From the NCBI GenBank assembly GCA_016165875.1, contig JABBOT010000033.1, positions 1,831,575 through 1,895,574 on the forward strand: a stretch of DNA of 64,000 bases. The letters run 5' to 3'. The notes under the pieces were generated by a model. It made no database searches, was not told the DNA's origin, and worked only from the letters and a program-made list of their open reading frames with translations. This DNA is from Acanthopleura granulata. Its lineage: Eukaryota > Mollusca > Polyplacophora > Chitonida > Chitonidae. The position numbers and the translations under genes were made by a program. Shown one piece after another: positions 12,180 through 25,290 of the stretch. Numbering within the stretch: position 1 is the stretch's first letter; each line of letters starts with the position of its first letter.

Positions 12180-13690
12180 CGATATCATCATGATTTCCTC
12201 CTGGAAAACGCGCCTTCAAATGACAAAATCTGCTTTTAACCTTACTTGTGTGTTGTCATTAAAAAAATGACCACAAGTTTTCACAGATATGTATCATGGA
12301 AGTTATGTTTTGGATTCAAGTAACCTCCCTTTCTGTGCTCGCATGAAAGAAATGCATCCCGCTACTCCACCCCCGTGGGACGATTTACCGTCTAGTTGCA
12401 AGTTGTCCTTTGGCATAAAGACAAACATTTCCAAAGATTAATAAAAGAAGAATATATGCAACGAGGCTAGAATTTCACATCTACGTGTATCGTATCGCAA
12501 CATGTTCCTTTGTACATAAATGTACCTGACGCCCAAATCTAATCGTGTTATACATAAAATCGTTTTATAACCTCACGTCTTTAATTAAATTGCCTTCTTT
12601 TGGCGACGTCTCATTAAACACGTCTTTGAAATCGATCCATTTTCATCTGATGAGACACTGTTGGGGCTTCGAGTTTCTATCCGTTCAAATGGTTTGTACA
12701 TGGACAGTTGTGTCAGGGTGACCGCTATGTGGTGTCCAGAATCACAACGCTAGCAACAACATAGGCCTTTACATTAAAGTAAAGAAAACGATTTAGTTTA
12801 GAGGGATTGCAAGGGAATCTATAGGCAATGCCAAAAATTCTGAGTGACTTAGAAAGCTGTGTTAGATTCCAATTCACGTAGCCTTAGAAGACACTTTCTC
12901 CAATTAATCGTCGTATTATCACTTAGTTAAAATTCTGGTTTCATCTCGAAAATTTTCTCTCTTACGTGACGATGCTTTTTATTTGACTCTGTACACCTCT
13001 AGGTCAAACCTCTTAATTACCCAATCCGCCCCAGATTACGCCAAAAGAGGCACGCTTAGACGGTAAACGATATTTCTTTTTATGATCAGCCAATTCATAA
13101 TTAAACAAATTCAAAGACCTTTTCACGATAAAAACCATGCCTTGGTGTGTTTGACAGCTTTAAAAACCGTATACAAGGAAACTTGCTTTTCACAGTGTCA
13201 ATTACTACAAAATGGTCTCTGCACTGGGCCCCGGTTTATGTCATTTAAAGGAAACATAAGCTCCTCAAAAGAAGTTTTCTAATTGCTTGCAGGAAAAGCA
13301 TCCACCGTTTCCCGCTACGCCGAGAAAGATCTCGTGAAACTTTCGGGCAAAGGTGATGCGTTTAATAATACTTTTGCAGAGTGCACATAACCCAACTCTA
13401 GCGGGGATTGCACAGAGAAAATCCAGTAATGATTCTCAGTTGTCCGGGAGATTTTCTAATGAATTAGACACTTGTCTTACGATACAGAGATTTAGTGGAG
13501 CGGGTTTGGGTGACTAATCGTTTTCTTCACTATCGTTACCAAGCTATCAGTTGTAGGGCTCTGCGATGCCCCGTAATCAAGTAAAGATCTTACTGGTTCG
13601 GCAGTGGTTTACAATAAGGAGATTCCTCAGGTAATTAGCACAGGACAAGGGCAAATGTTTCGATATTTCAACAACACACACTGAGTAAAT
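12180..13690 (+). repeat. Multi-copy non-coding segment, copy b
   Basis: Blocks match copy e (23.75-25.29 kb): GGCGACGTCT-ATTAAACACG, GGGCTTCGAGTTTCTAT, CAAACCTCTTAATTACCCA, ATGATCAGCC-ATT-ATAATTAAA. The 12.22-12.42 kb part matches 20.93-21.13 kb and 34.50-34.74 kb (ATCTGCTTT-ACCTTACT, GTGGGACGATTT). No ORF is preserved between copies. Confidence 0.55.
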
Positions 13691-13967
13691 AGTTTTACAG
13701 GTATGTACATCTTTTAAGAATTAAAGCATGAAAAATTGTGCCAAATTGTCTTTCCTTTTGATACTACAGTGGCATAAATTGGAGATTCGGTTTATCGCCT
13801 AAACGCAATGGAAGGAAAGGAAAGTTATAAACTTACGCCTCGAATTTGCGAGATTCAGAAGTCTTCTTCCCGTGTTTATACTAACGGGTGCAAAAGGACG
13901 GAATAATTTAAGGACGTGACATCAGTCAACCGCGTTACAGCTGGATTTTTCTCAACTACTGGACGCG

Positions 13968-14122
13968 TTGTGTATTTATTTATTCATTTATTTGATTGAT
14001 GTTTTACCCCGGACTCAAAAATATTTCACTTATACGGCGGCGGCCAGCATTATGGTGGTAGGAAACCGGGCAGAGGCCGGTGGAAGCCCACGACCGACTG
14101 GAGTTTACTGGCAGACGGACGC
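13968..14122 (-). mobile_element. SINE family 1, 3' half
   Basis: Reverse complement shows the A-rich tail, the 3' domain (ATATTT-TTGAGT-CGG) and CCACCATAATGCTGGCCGCC. The tRNA-related head is absent. Confidence 0.75.
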
Positions 14123-15179
14123 GTTGTGTAATTTGTTGAACTACCGTTATTTTTATATGTATTTGTTGAGAAGTAATGTCAATATGCTAAAACCTACTCT
14201 AAAAAATGCCCAAAACTACTTACACGTAAAATAAAAGCCGCCTTAGCAGCCTCCGATGTTTTGAGGAAATGGTGTATATCTGGTTCAGAGCTTGTTCGGG
14301 GGGTCTCTTGTGGTAGGTAAGTCTCGCAGTGCCCAGAATGCACACCAAAGAGCAAGATGCATACGCCGGGTAAAATATACGCCATACGAAAAAACAGACT
14401 TGAACGATACGAGTTAATCTCTATAATCAAAAGTGATTAGCATTTTTTTTTTCAAAAGAGCTTACGAACAGGTAAATAAACTCGAGGAGTCACAAGGAAA
14501 AGCAGTGACTATTGACGACGACACTAGTTTGTAGAACGTAGGTTAACCTGGGAGAGAAATCATCTGAAATGCGATGACATATATCCATTCCTGGTAAAGA
14601 AATTTGAAAGCTCCAACGGAAACATTGTTCTTTTGCGACAACACATAAAACTGACAAATGGATCTAAAATCTTCAAAATACCTCCATTTAAAAACTAAGT
14701 GGAGGTGCTTTAAACAGAAGCACGGTGTTACACGAGGTACGTGTTCAGTATTTTTACAGGCTGTAATTCTGAAAGAAAAACCGATCTTCAATGAAAGTCG
14801 GGCTGCGCAAACGGCAACACTACGGCCAATGGCACTCCAACGTCACTGTATTACTCGAAAGCCACAGAATGGCTCTCCTTGTCGATAATCACAAGACCCA
14901 ATTCGAAGAAAAACAAACTAAAACACCAGTCAGCAAGTGTAAGAAATATTGCTTACATAGTAATTAAGGGTGGTAACATTTAAGACATAAACAGTTCATC
15001 ATTATCAATTATTCCCGGCATTGCCCAGATATTAAATGACATAACTATTACTAAACCACAGAGAGGAAAACCAGAGCAGTGAAGACAGTGCAATTGTTGG
15101 AAAATGGTTACAAGTTTTCTATCAGTTTACCTGAGATATGCTGGTTATTCGAGGACGTCCGTGAAACAAATCGGTGTTA

Positions 15180-18010
15180 ATCATATGAGACTCGGTTTAG
15201 ACTAGGGGTTATTACATCTGCCTTAACAACTTTACATCTGTGCACTTCACATTGTCCGCGGTTTTGGTGAGTAGGGTCAGCAACATGAGCTTTAACTGTA
15301 ACAGGAACACGGATGAAAAAGACCCCTACAAGGTTTTGTAGACCAACAAGAAATTCACGCCATTCGGGGTAACCAAGAGCAGAAAACAGAGTCGCTGGGG
15401 TCGTGACTGAAATTAGGATATATTCGTTTCGCGACAAATAGAGAGTACAATCGCGCCTTTAAGTAATGATTGCTAATCAAATTTTCTACGGTTTTTTAAG
15501 TCCAGGGAAGGTTTGATCCTGTCACATTCAGTGCCTATTAGACGAAAACAGTATAACCCGTATTATCTCGTAGTCGGGTATTCTCCCAGAGGAAGGCGTG
15601 GCAAACGGGAACACTTAATTTTGTACAAAAGTGGTATTTAGTATCATAGAAGTTCACAACCTTCAGGCCAACAGACGCCTTTCGTGTATTCATAATTCTA
15701 AACTGTGTATGCTGGTCAACGATTTTCTATCAGATTCCCTTGGCTTTCTGTATACCCTGAAACGATTCAAATTTAACGGACATCCGAGGACTGAATTGGG
15801 CATTGGCCCAAGCGCTGTGGTGTGTGGCTCACAGTGGCTGATGTTTTACAGTACAGTTTTACACGCTTTTTCCGGCATGAAATCTGCTTTTCGCAATTCC
15901 CTTACTATAAAATGATGAGATTCAGTTTACGTCATTTAAATGAATCAAATCTCTCGAGACTTAAGCTCCCTGGCAGATGTTTTAAACTAATGCCAGTTGT
16001 TCTCTAAAAGCAGCCGACATATCCAACTAAGTCAATAAAGATGTAGTTAAGGCTAGTGGAGGGGATCAGACTTTTAGCGATACTCCTGGAGTACAAAATC
16101 TAACTCTAAAAGGGCTTGCAATGACCCAATAATGTCCCAACGGACCGGACGTTTGTATTATAAACTGATACCTCCCAACAGGAAACTGACACTCATCGGG
16201 GGCGAGGATGGCTTGTTAATTGTCGTGTGCTTATCATCAAGATCAAGAGAGCAGTTATGTCTTCACAGCGGCCAATGGCTCCTCGCGGCCACAAGAAGTC
16301 GTCGCTCGTTTGGATGTGGCTCAGAGTAGGAAGATTATGAGCTACTTGCCGAAGGTGTTTGGTCTTTCTTTTTTCCCATAGCAATCAACCCCACCACCGA
16401 CGTTGATGTACAATACTTTTAGAACACCCATTTCCCCGATTCTAAAGAATAGCGTTTGTTATGCTACGGAATACGCGAGATAAATAGCAAAAATATCAGT
16501 TTTGTGCACCGCATAGTTTTAGATATCCTGTGCCTCCAACGTGACAATGTGCCATATGCAGGCAGAAGATGGCCTAGGGCGATATCGCGGAAAGCGTGAA
16601 ATTTGATTTCCCTTTGACGATGGGGCGGTCAAGTGTACGATTCCAGCATTTACCAGTGTTAAGAACTCCGTCTATAAAATATTAGATTATATTTTTTTAC
16701 TTTTGTGGGGGGGGGGGGGGGGGTAAACTGGTCAGTGTCTGACCTACATTTTCCTTCTGTGTACGTGATAGCCTGCACTGGAATCAGTCGCGTGTTCTCG
16801 AGGCTTCTGTGTTTATCAGTTTCGTGTCATTGTATATAGAGATTGCAAACATTCTGCAACGTTGTACCCATGTTGTAAAAATGTTTACGATCAAGCTGTG
16901 TAGAAATTTCTTTGCGTTAGTCTATAAATATGAGCGACGAAGTTGTAAAGCTCGCAATCAATTTACTTATGTCCGCTTGAGAGCACATTTACTCTCGTCC
17001 ACTTAGAAGGATTTTGTGGGATTTGGGGACATCAGCTTTCGTGCCATTCCACATACGGCAGTTTGTACTCCATTTTTCTGTACGTAGCACTATGTGAGCT
17101 TTTGTTTCGCCACTTGCTATTTTGTTTCTTTTTTTTCTTTTGGAGCTTGTATCGCCCATTGTCTCTTTGTGCGATTACATACATTTCATCCCAGTTTACC
17201 ATGAAAGTGACTTTGTGTATATTTCCGAGGAATGAAACGTACATCTCCAGCTCGGCATCACCGACGCTAATGTCAACCCGCCAGGAAAGTTGCACCTGGC
17301 CAGGGATTTGGATATATACAATAGTCGGCGTACCGTGGTCACAGCGGTTTCTCCCTAATAGGACTGTCAAACTTCGATTTAAGAATTGCCAAGCGCTGTA
17401 GATTCTATATTGACGTGCCTTTGGAAGCCGGAATATTCCATCCGGATTTGGACTCTGTCGTTGGTAAGAAACTATATATTTTATTATTATCTGTATTGTT
17501 TTGTATATTACTGTCAGTTCTACTATTTGTCTATCTTGTTCAAATGTATGTGTTGAACTTAGTCAAGCCTCATCGTGTTTCTTTGTTTCATGTTGTGCAA
17601 AGCCTATTGCCGTCTGAGAGTTGAACAAGCCATTTGTTTTTCATTTCTCCTCTCCGATAGTGGCACACTTACAACAGTTCTATGCGTCTTTAATCCTGGG
17701 GGGGGGGGGGGGCGCATGTATCATTCACACATGCCGGCGAATACTTTACAAAATCACTACTAACGTAAAATATTTTTAAGCAGAATGCAAAAGAGGTAAA
17801 ATTAAAAGAACAAACATGGTCTCGAACCTGCCAACGACATATATACTTTTATGCCAACACGGCTTTCCATTAATCCGTTTTGTTCTCAACGGGCTGGAAC
17901 GGACATGAATAATCTTGCAGACATTATCCTACTTATCTTGAAATCCTTTTAGCAACTGATCTCTTTAATACGAAATATATCAATCTGCGACGTGTGAACA
18001 AGGCGTCGCT
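15180..18010 (+). repeat. Multi-copy non-coding segment, copy c (split by LTR-like element)
   Basis: 15.18-16.65 kb aligns in order with copy a from 9.81 kb (GAGACTCGGTTTAGACTA, GTGCACTTCA, TTCATAATTCTAA). 17.84-18.00 kb resumes with copy a at 11.29-11.42 kb (ATCCTACT-ATCTTGA, ATCCTTTTAGCAACT). The intervening 16657-17673 is the LTR-like insertion. Confidence 0.6.
16657..17673 (+). mobile_element. LTR-like element, copy 1
   Basis: About 1.0 kb matching 55220-56123 over its whole length, in an unrelated flank. Ends are TG...CA (TGTTAAG...CTTACA). A TATAAATA at 16923 is conserved in the other copy at the same relative place. There is no long conserved ORF. These traits fit a solitary LTR of a retrotransposon. 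No target-site duplication is convincing. A run of 17 G (16707-16723) is private to this copy. Confidence 0.5.
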
Positions 18011-18087
18011 GAATTATGTTAATGTGATCAGACACCTCTTAGGCTTAAGGTTTCTACCTTAGTGTACTCTTCCTGGCGCTAGTGTTT

Positions 18088-18200
18088 TGTACCAGCTCAT
18101 TCTGGCTATCTCTCCGGTCCGAACGTGAGTAGGCTTACCAGCACCCTGAGGCTGGCTGTGGGTTTCTCCCGAGCTCTGCCCAGTTTCCTCCAGCTGAGAA
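18088..18200 (+). mobile_element. SINE family 1 fragment
   Basis: CAGCTCATTCTGGCT-TCTCTCCGG, GGCTGTGGGTTTCTCCCGAG and CAGTTTCCTCC resemble only the central domain. Confidence 0.5.
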
Positions 18201-18254
18201 TGTTTGAGCAATGAAACAAAGTTTAATTCTTGGCTGAACGTGGACATTCAATTT

Positions 18255-19525
18255 TTACAAGTTAAAAGCTGTTACGTTTTACTTTCTCTATAATTGGAAG
18301 TTCCCTGCACCGCGTACTTTCTTGTTGAAGTCTGTTCTCTGGGTGAATTTTATACAACGTTCTGTGCCACTTATCGGGTATAGGTGAAGTACTTTCTTGT
18401 TGAAGTCTGTTCTCTGGGTGAATTTTATACAAAGTTCTGTGCTACTTATCGGGTATAGGTGAAGAGTTGGTATGATTCTGTTACCAGTGTTTTTCGTCCA
18501 TGATGGATGAAAGGTAGTACTTATGGGCCCCTCCTACACAAAACTACTTTATAAACGAATTGGTGGTAACCCCTTCTCGTAAATTGCATCGTGTGCTAGC
18601 GTTATAACCTGTATCAATAGACACTGACGAAAATGTTGTAACAAATATGGATTACTAACTTCCGTCACAGTGGCACCTGGTCTCCAAACACCAGAACAAT
18701 GCTTAATGAAAATCCAAGTAGTCATATAAATTCCACTTATTGATTTATTTGATTGTTATTTAGGACAGTATTTCAAATACAGAAATTGAATAATAAAGAA
18801 ATGAGAAGATCTAACTCTTAGTGCTGAGCGTGTAATGTGTACATTTAACATTTTATGTCTTGGTGAACTAGGTGTAACATCATTTGAAGTGACAGACGAC
18901 AATATTTCATAGGTATTTTTTGTTAAAATAAGCCTGTATAACTAGACCATTGGGATCGGTTAGGAGTGGAAAAACTTAAGCAGGGGAGGTGTACCCGCCT
19001 TACAACCGTTTTCTTTAATCAGTAAAACATTCTCAATACTCCTGGTAACCAACGTTCCATTAATACGAAGACGTTTAATATAGTCAGAGACCGCCAAATA
19101 TAATTTCAAAAAAGCTCAGCTGGGATTTGGGGAAAAGAAAGGCACTGAAGGTTTGAATTGTAATTTTTTTCCAGTAATTACTGAGTAAGAACAACTCAGG
19201 AGTAAACATTTGAGAGAACCTCTTTTGTGATAAAGGATAAAAAAAATCACTTTTTTTCATTACCGTTTTCTCATTCCTAGGCCATTCACGCCATTTTGTT
19301 TGCAATTGTACAGTTTGCTTGATATCTCCGCACTGATTGAAATCGTGAGCTGTTTACTCAATGACACACTCAACGATGGCCAGCTTACCTGTCGGTGATT
19401 CCTGCTCGAAGGAGGAGAGCATACTACGCTCGTCTGAAACGTCTTGCGCTATGTTCTTTTACTAAAACAGTTAAAATGCTCCACAGGAACAAGGACTCGA
19501 ACAATGAATTGCTTCTTTGCTTGAT
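18255..19525 (+). repeat. Duplicated non-coding block, left copy
   Basis: Matches 26430-27440 in order: TTTACTTTCTCTATAATTGG, TTTATTTGATT-TT-TTTGG or TTAGG, ACTGATTG-AATCGTGAGCTG followed by TTTACTCA-TGAC, and AATGGCCAGCTTA-CTGTC. It also contains a near-perfect 75-bp tandem duplication (18314-18463). Confidence 0.55.
18314..18463 (+). repeat. 75-bp tandem duplication
   Basis: Two copies starting GTACTTTCTTGTTGAAGTC at 18314 and 18389 differ at only about two positions, so the event is recent relative to the surrounding repeats. Non-coding. Confidence 0.95.
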
Positions 19526-19799
19526 TAATTGATTGACTGACTAGGTGCTGTTTTCATACTTTCGTTATTGATTGGTGTACACCATTCTCAACACTGTTTT
19601 TTTCATGTCATAGCGAGATGTTTTATGTATGGACAGGAGCAGATAGCTCACCAAATATATCAGTCTTTACCTAATTGTTAAGTGTCAAAAAAGCAAGATC
19701 AATTTTCCAAACAACTTCCAACATGAATCTCCCAATGACTAAATTATCAAGTATTTAAAGAAAGCAACTAGAACGGGTTCATGCAGTTAACTATTTTCA

Positions 19800-22090
19800 G
19801 TGATGACGGAAAGAGGCAAGTAAAGCTCTATGCGGATGAAGTAAATCAGTGGTCAAACCGTGTGCCATGCTTGGGTAAAAGTTGCCGATAGTCAAAACTA
19901 GTACCTTAAATCCGCTCTGGTTGCAGCTGTTGATACGAAAAGAGAGCAGTAAATTCAACGTTACCACCAGGATATCTTCTCTTGTTAAATACAAATTGCT
20001 AATCAAACAATCAACGTTTTCTCGAGACTAGCAAACATCTGAACCGGCCACATTTTAAACTTACCAGCCGAAGAACAATTTATACATATTCGTGTTATTT
20101 TCTTATCGAGGACAGAGGCATCGTTCGAAATAAAGATCTCCCACAGAAGTCATCTCATCTCTCAAATATTAATTCCTCTTCGGCATTTCTGCTGCACGCA
20201 AAGAGTCACAAACATTTGGATGGATATTAATTACATAACCTGACTAAAATGCATTTAACCAACAATTTTCGTGCCCCTGTCGATCAGGCCAATTGTCAAC
20301 CTGCTCACAGTGACAGATCTACTGCACAATAACGCATGGACTTCTCCGGAATGCGGCGAAGTTGTTACATCACGGGTCCTGCTGTGAAGCAGCGCTCACA
20401 GTGTCTTCCTTACACAATACTTTATCCGCTAATATCCCTTCAAGTAAGATTTGTAAGACGTCAGATTTAAAAAAACAACTTTGTCTTAGGAATTATATCG
20501 TGAATATATGACCGGGACTTTGTCGGTCATTTTTGATGGTGAACTGATAAACACATGAATGTGCCTTTGGCCGTAATGTAACTATTCGACATGCTGACAC
20601 CTTGCGCGTGGCGCGTTGATAACGTGGACGCAACTTACATATTTTTGGCTGCAATCTTTCATTGAAAGTATATACCATATATTATTCGTGCATACTTATT
20701 ATGGTTGCAAACATATCTAATATGGAGCTTTGCATAAGGTAAACAAACGGGACTATGTAATTACAATGGTCCTAGAAAATATTTCACTTTTCGATTTACA
20801 AAAATATGATTGCGTGCACCAACGTGATGCTTCGCAATGCATTACAACTTTCTTGCTTGACACACGTATGATTTTGGTTCAGGTTATCATGTTATTATTA
20901 TAATGGAAATTCCTTCAGTAAAACGCCCTAAAATAGCAAAATCTGCTTTCGGCCTTACTTTTGTCTTCTGATAAGACAAAAAGTATTAATCACACTACTC
21001 CAATTTTTCACCGGTATGTTGCATAGTAGTCGTACTTCACATTTAAACAGATGTTCTCTCTTTTTCTGGGCGAAAAAAAAAATACACCTCACTCCTGCAA
21101 CACTGGGGATGATTTCCTATCTAGTCGCACAGGTCTTTACACACTTCCGTGCCTACCAGTCCAGATTTCGACGAGTATTATTTCTAATCTTTCGTAGGAA
21201 GTTTTTAAAATCAAGATTTTGAGTAATTCTTAGGACATCATTCTTGGTACATCGATTTGGATATACATCCATTTATGTAATTATCATAAAGACGTATCCC
21301 TAGACTAAAAGTGAACAAATATAAATCAGTGTTGACAGAACATCATGATGTCATATTCGTTAACTACATTCAGGCCAACAGACGCCTCTCGCGGTATTCA
21401 TAACTTTTATCTGAGTGTGCCAGCAGCCCGTCTTGTATCAGACCAATGCGGCTTTCTTTTTACTACAAACTGATCCATAATTAAAGGAAATCCGAGGATC
21501 GATTGAGTCTGAGGCCCAAACGCTCTGGTGTGTGGCTAACAGTGACTTGGGTATTGCAGCTTTAATGACTCTTCAGCATGGAATCTCTTTTCCCAAATTC
21601 CATTACTATATTATAGTCAGTATATTGAGGTTGTCTTTACATTATTCAGATCAAAGGCACCCTCTGGGGTGCCAATCCTTAGGTTCTGAACAGATGTTTT
21701 GTGACTGCTTTTTAAGTATCCAGCTTTTCGGGATAAATCAAAAAAAAAACTACCACCGGAGGTCAGATGTGGTGTAGACACAATGCCTAGCTCAAAGAGC
21801 GATTGCACTAAGAATATCCAATAATGAGGTCTAGAAGACCGGACATAGTTCTAACGATCTTCTATCTTCCATCAGAAAACTGATAATCAACGGAGCGAAT
21901 AATTGTCCATCTAACATGTATATCAAATCTGTATATTATCTCCATATTACGGTCAATGGCGCCGCGGGCTCAAATCAAAGTCTTGCTGGTTCGGCTGCTG
22001 GTCAGAATAAAGTGATTGGTCAGGTGATTGGCAGAAGTCAAGGACGGAAATGCTTCCTGATTCCAACAACACAAACTCTGTCATAAGTGG
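19800..22090 (+). repeat. Multi-copy non-coding segment, copy d
   Basis: 20.28-20.68 kb matches 33.84-34.15 kb (AACCTGCTCAC-GTGACAGATCTACTGC, GACTTTG-CGG). 20.93-21.13 kb matches 34.50-34.74 kb (TATGTTGCATAGTA, ACTCACTCCTGCAACAC). 21.35-22.09 kb matches copies a, c and e (AGGCCAACAGACGCCTCTCG, CAACAACAC or CAACACA near the end). No preserved ORF. Confidence 0.55.
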
Positions 22091-22679
22091 CCTTCATCCA
22101 ACGGACGTGTATTTAGGCTGCGCAATCGGTCGCATAGTAGCTGTCCATGGCAGCGCGCTTCAGCAATTGCTGGTTCCTATGCGGCATAGAGTTATCATGT
22201 TTATCAGGTAGTTGACGAAGATCGGTGGTTTTTCCCCGCTGCTGCATCCAATTTCCTACGCCTATAACGTCTATCAGTGTCGTATATGTGAACTTGCTTG
22301 CCTGTAACCATATACTTGCCCCTACGTATACCTGACACCATTTGTTGTTGTGAAATAATCTTGCGCTATGTGTAACTTGGGATGTAATATCTCATATTGC
22401 ATCCAGGGTGTAACACGCCCATAAAGGTACTAAGAAAAAGATATAAAAACACATCGGTTCATACTGATTTACATTTTATCTACAGCGGAATGGTTGTGGC
22501 CAACTGCAGGATGGGTAGGTCCTATAGCTCATGACCCATTGACATAGCAACATCATGGAGGAACAACTACAACGTACACAAAAGTTTTGTTTTTTTAAGG
22601 AATGGAATATATTCATTGTACCTTCGTGCTTATTGTTAACATAGTAAAGGTATAGCAGGAAAATATAAAAAAGACTACA

Positions 22680-25290
22680 GCAGAGAGAGTAAAACCAGAG
22701 CAGCTGCGACAGTGTGATTGTTGACAAAGGGTCCTACGTAACCCGTGAAGGCTGGCCTATCGTCAGTTTCCCTTAGTTAGGATTTTATTCTAGCTGTTCA
22801 TGTAAGTCTCTAAGAAATAACACTTTACACGCACACCAACACCATGGCTTAAGCAGAATTAGGTAAAAAAAAATCTGTGATGTTAAATGCTGGTCTAGAA
22901 ATACTCAAAAGAGACTAAAACCAGAGAAGTGACATCATTGCAATAGTTGGCAAACAGTCACGCGTTACCCGTGAATCTCGGGCCTCTTGTGATTTTACCT
23001 CAGTTAGGGTTCCAGTGTGAATCTGCATTTGCACACGTGCGTAAAGAACAGATGATTTTGGAGCAGGGGACGTGTCACAAATGATACATATTCATGTGGG
23101 TCAATGACACACTGAAAGACTGCCAAACTAGCGTTGAATCTCTTCAAGAATCAAGCCTTTAGTCCAATACAGCTTTTTTGCCTTGAACGATTATGACTCA
23201 ACGCACACCCACAGAATTTTGTGGCCACATTGTGGCCAGCGGATGTTAAATGATAAGACTATATGTCCTTGGTGTGGTCTCGCTTAACATCTGTAATATG
23301 TGAGAGTTCTATATCGACAGATATGCAGAACGCACTGAAAGCTTCTTTCCCCATTGCTCACTTAATGGGTGGTTTCTCATTTCTGATAAGCACTCTCTCA
23401 GCCTTACAATCCCAGCCTTATTACCTCACCGTTCACCGGCCCGCTTCCGCCCACCCTCTTCTCACATCCCATCGACCCCACCTCACTCTCCTCGGCAAAC
23501 TTACGAAATTACGAACAGTAAATAGAAAAGCAATCAAATCGTAATGCCCGTCAGATCCCATCAACTTTTGCAGACACACAAACAGTTTGAGATATCAATA
23601 TGAGAAGAAGACCCTCGCATATCCCACATATTCACCGCTTTCAAAGAGAATGAAGTTCCCGTGTGGCATAACTGTGTCTTAGTTTTTATTTCCATATCAA
23701 GTATAAACCTTGTCGAGGTTGGGCAGTCGCCCAAATCCAATCGTGCTAGGTCTGCAATATTTTTATCACCTAATGTCTTTACTCATGTCCCCTCTCGTCG
23801 CTGGTTTTACTTCCTTTACTGCAGTGTTATATATTCAATTAAATGGCCCCTCTCCATGGCGACGTCTAATTAAACACGACATCTTGGAAATCCATCTTCA
23901 TTTGGTAAGAAACGGTTTGGGCTTCGAGTTTCTATGGTCTCATAGACAGATAGCTGAGTCATGCTTTGATTGATTTATTTATTTTTTTGCTTGGTGTTTT
24001 ACCCCGTACCCAAGAATATTTCACTTATACGAAGGCGGCCAGCTTCATGGTGGGAGGAAAGCAGACAGAGCCCGGGGGAACCAACGACAATCCGCAGGTT
24101 GCTGGTGGACCTTCCCACGTACGGCCCGTGAGGAAGCCAGCATGTGCTGGACTTGAACTCACAGCGACCGTATTGTTGAAAGGCACGGGGTCATAACGGC
24201 ACACCGGCGCGCTAACCCACTTAGCCTTTGAAGCCCCCTGACCACTTCGTGGTGACGAGAATAACAACGCTAGCCAAAACATATGGACTAGAATTAGGGA
24301 AAATAATTATTTTATACTCTTTTTTATTTTACACATTTTATACATTACTTTATTCTCTGTTGAACCCCTATGAGTTAAAAAGGTGTGGTATACTTTTAAC
24401 TCGCGTGGCTTTATAGAACATTTACTCCAATTACCTGACATTTTCTCTGTTAGATCAAGCTCTGGTTTCAACAAACCTGGCTTCCCAAATGCATAAAATA
24501 TTCCTTGCCGTTCTAATGGCCATATAGGTGATCACCTCTACCCTGTCTTTAACTACAGTTCATCGGTTACAATTTTGAAAAAGAAAGGAGCGTATTTTGC
24601 CTATACACACCCAGAAACAAGATCCCCGTGATGATGTTCCTGCGATGTTTGTCGCTGGAAACTTCTACATCAAACCTCTTAATTACCCAGTCGGCATTAG
24701 GTTAAGTGAATGAAAGGCGATCGACGGCAGAAGACATTTCGTTTAATGATCAGCCCATTTATAATTAAAGAAAATCCAAGGATTTTGTTTTCAGTCTGGG
24801 AGGTACGTCTCGAAGTGTTTCACATCTTCCTAGATAAAGTGCATGGAAACTTGCTCGGTTTCTTGATAAGGGCTTCGCTTATGTCATTCAAATGAAACAT
24901 GTCCCTCGCGACCCAAGTTAAGCTCCTTGAAAGATGTTTTCTAATTGTTTCCAGTAAAGGCATACATTACAAAGGCATTTCCTGCTAAGTCATTAATGTG
25001 TCTCCCAATTAATGTGACCGAGAGTTTTTGTGATGACCTTGAAAATTCCGGCACGACAAAGAGGTTTAATGGAGCGAGTATGGGTTGTTAATTGTCCTTC
25101 TTAACATAGATGTCAAAATAGCAGTTATCTCCTTACAGTGGTCAATGCCATCGACTACTCAGATCCCGATCTTTGTTATTTCGGTTCTGTCTCAGGATTA
25201 AAGGATTGGTAAGCTAATTGGCAGAGGTCAAGACAAATGCTCTCTGATTTCGGCAACAACACCAACTTTATCTCCGTGGAGCAAAAAAAA
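22680..25290 (+). repeat. Multi-copy non-coding segment, copy e (with SINE insertion)
   Basis: It starts with AAACCAGAGCAGCTGCGACAG, echoed at 22.92, 15.07 and 33.60 kb. It then follows copy b from 23.75 kb and copies a, c and d from 24.70 kb (AAATGAAACATGTCCCTCG, TTGGCAGAGGTCAAGACAA). A minus-strand SINE at 23966-24237 interrupts it; copy b lacks that SINE at the matching position near 12.71 kb. Confidence 0.55.
23966..24237 (-). mobile_element. SINE family 1, near full length
   Basis: Complete antisense copy: tail TTGATTTATTTATT at left; GGTGTTTTACCCCGTACCCA, CCACGTACGGCC and GGCGCGCTAACCCACTTAGC at right. It interrupts non-coding segment copy e; copy b gives the empty site. Confidence 0.85.
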
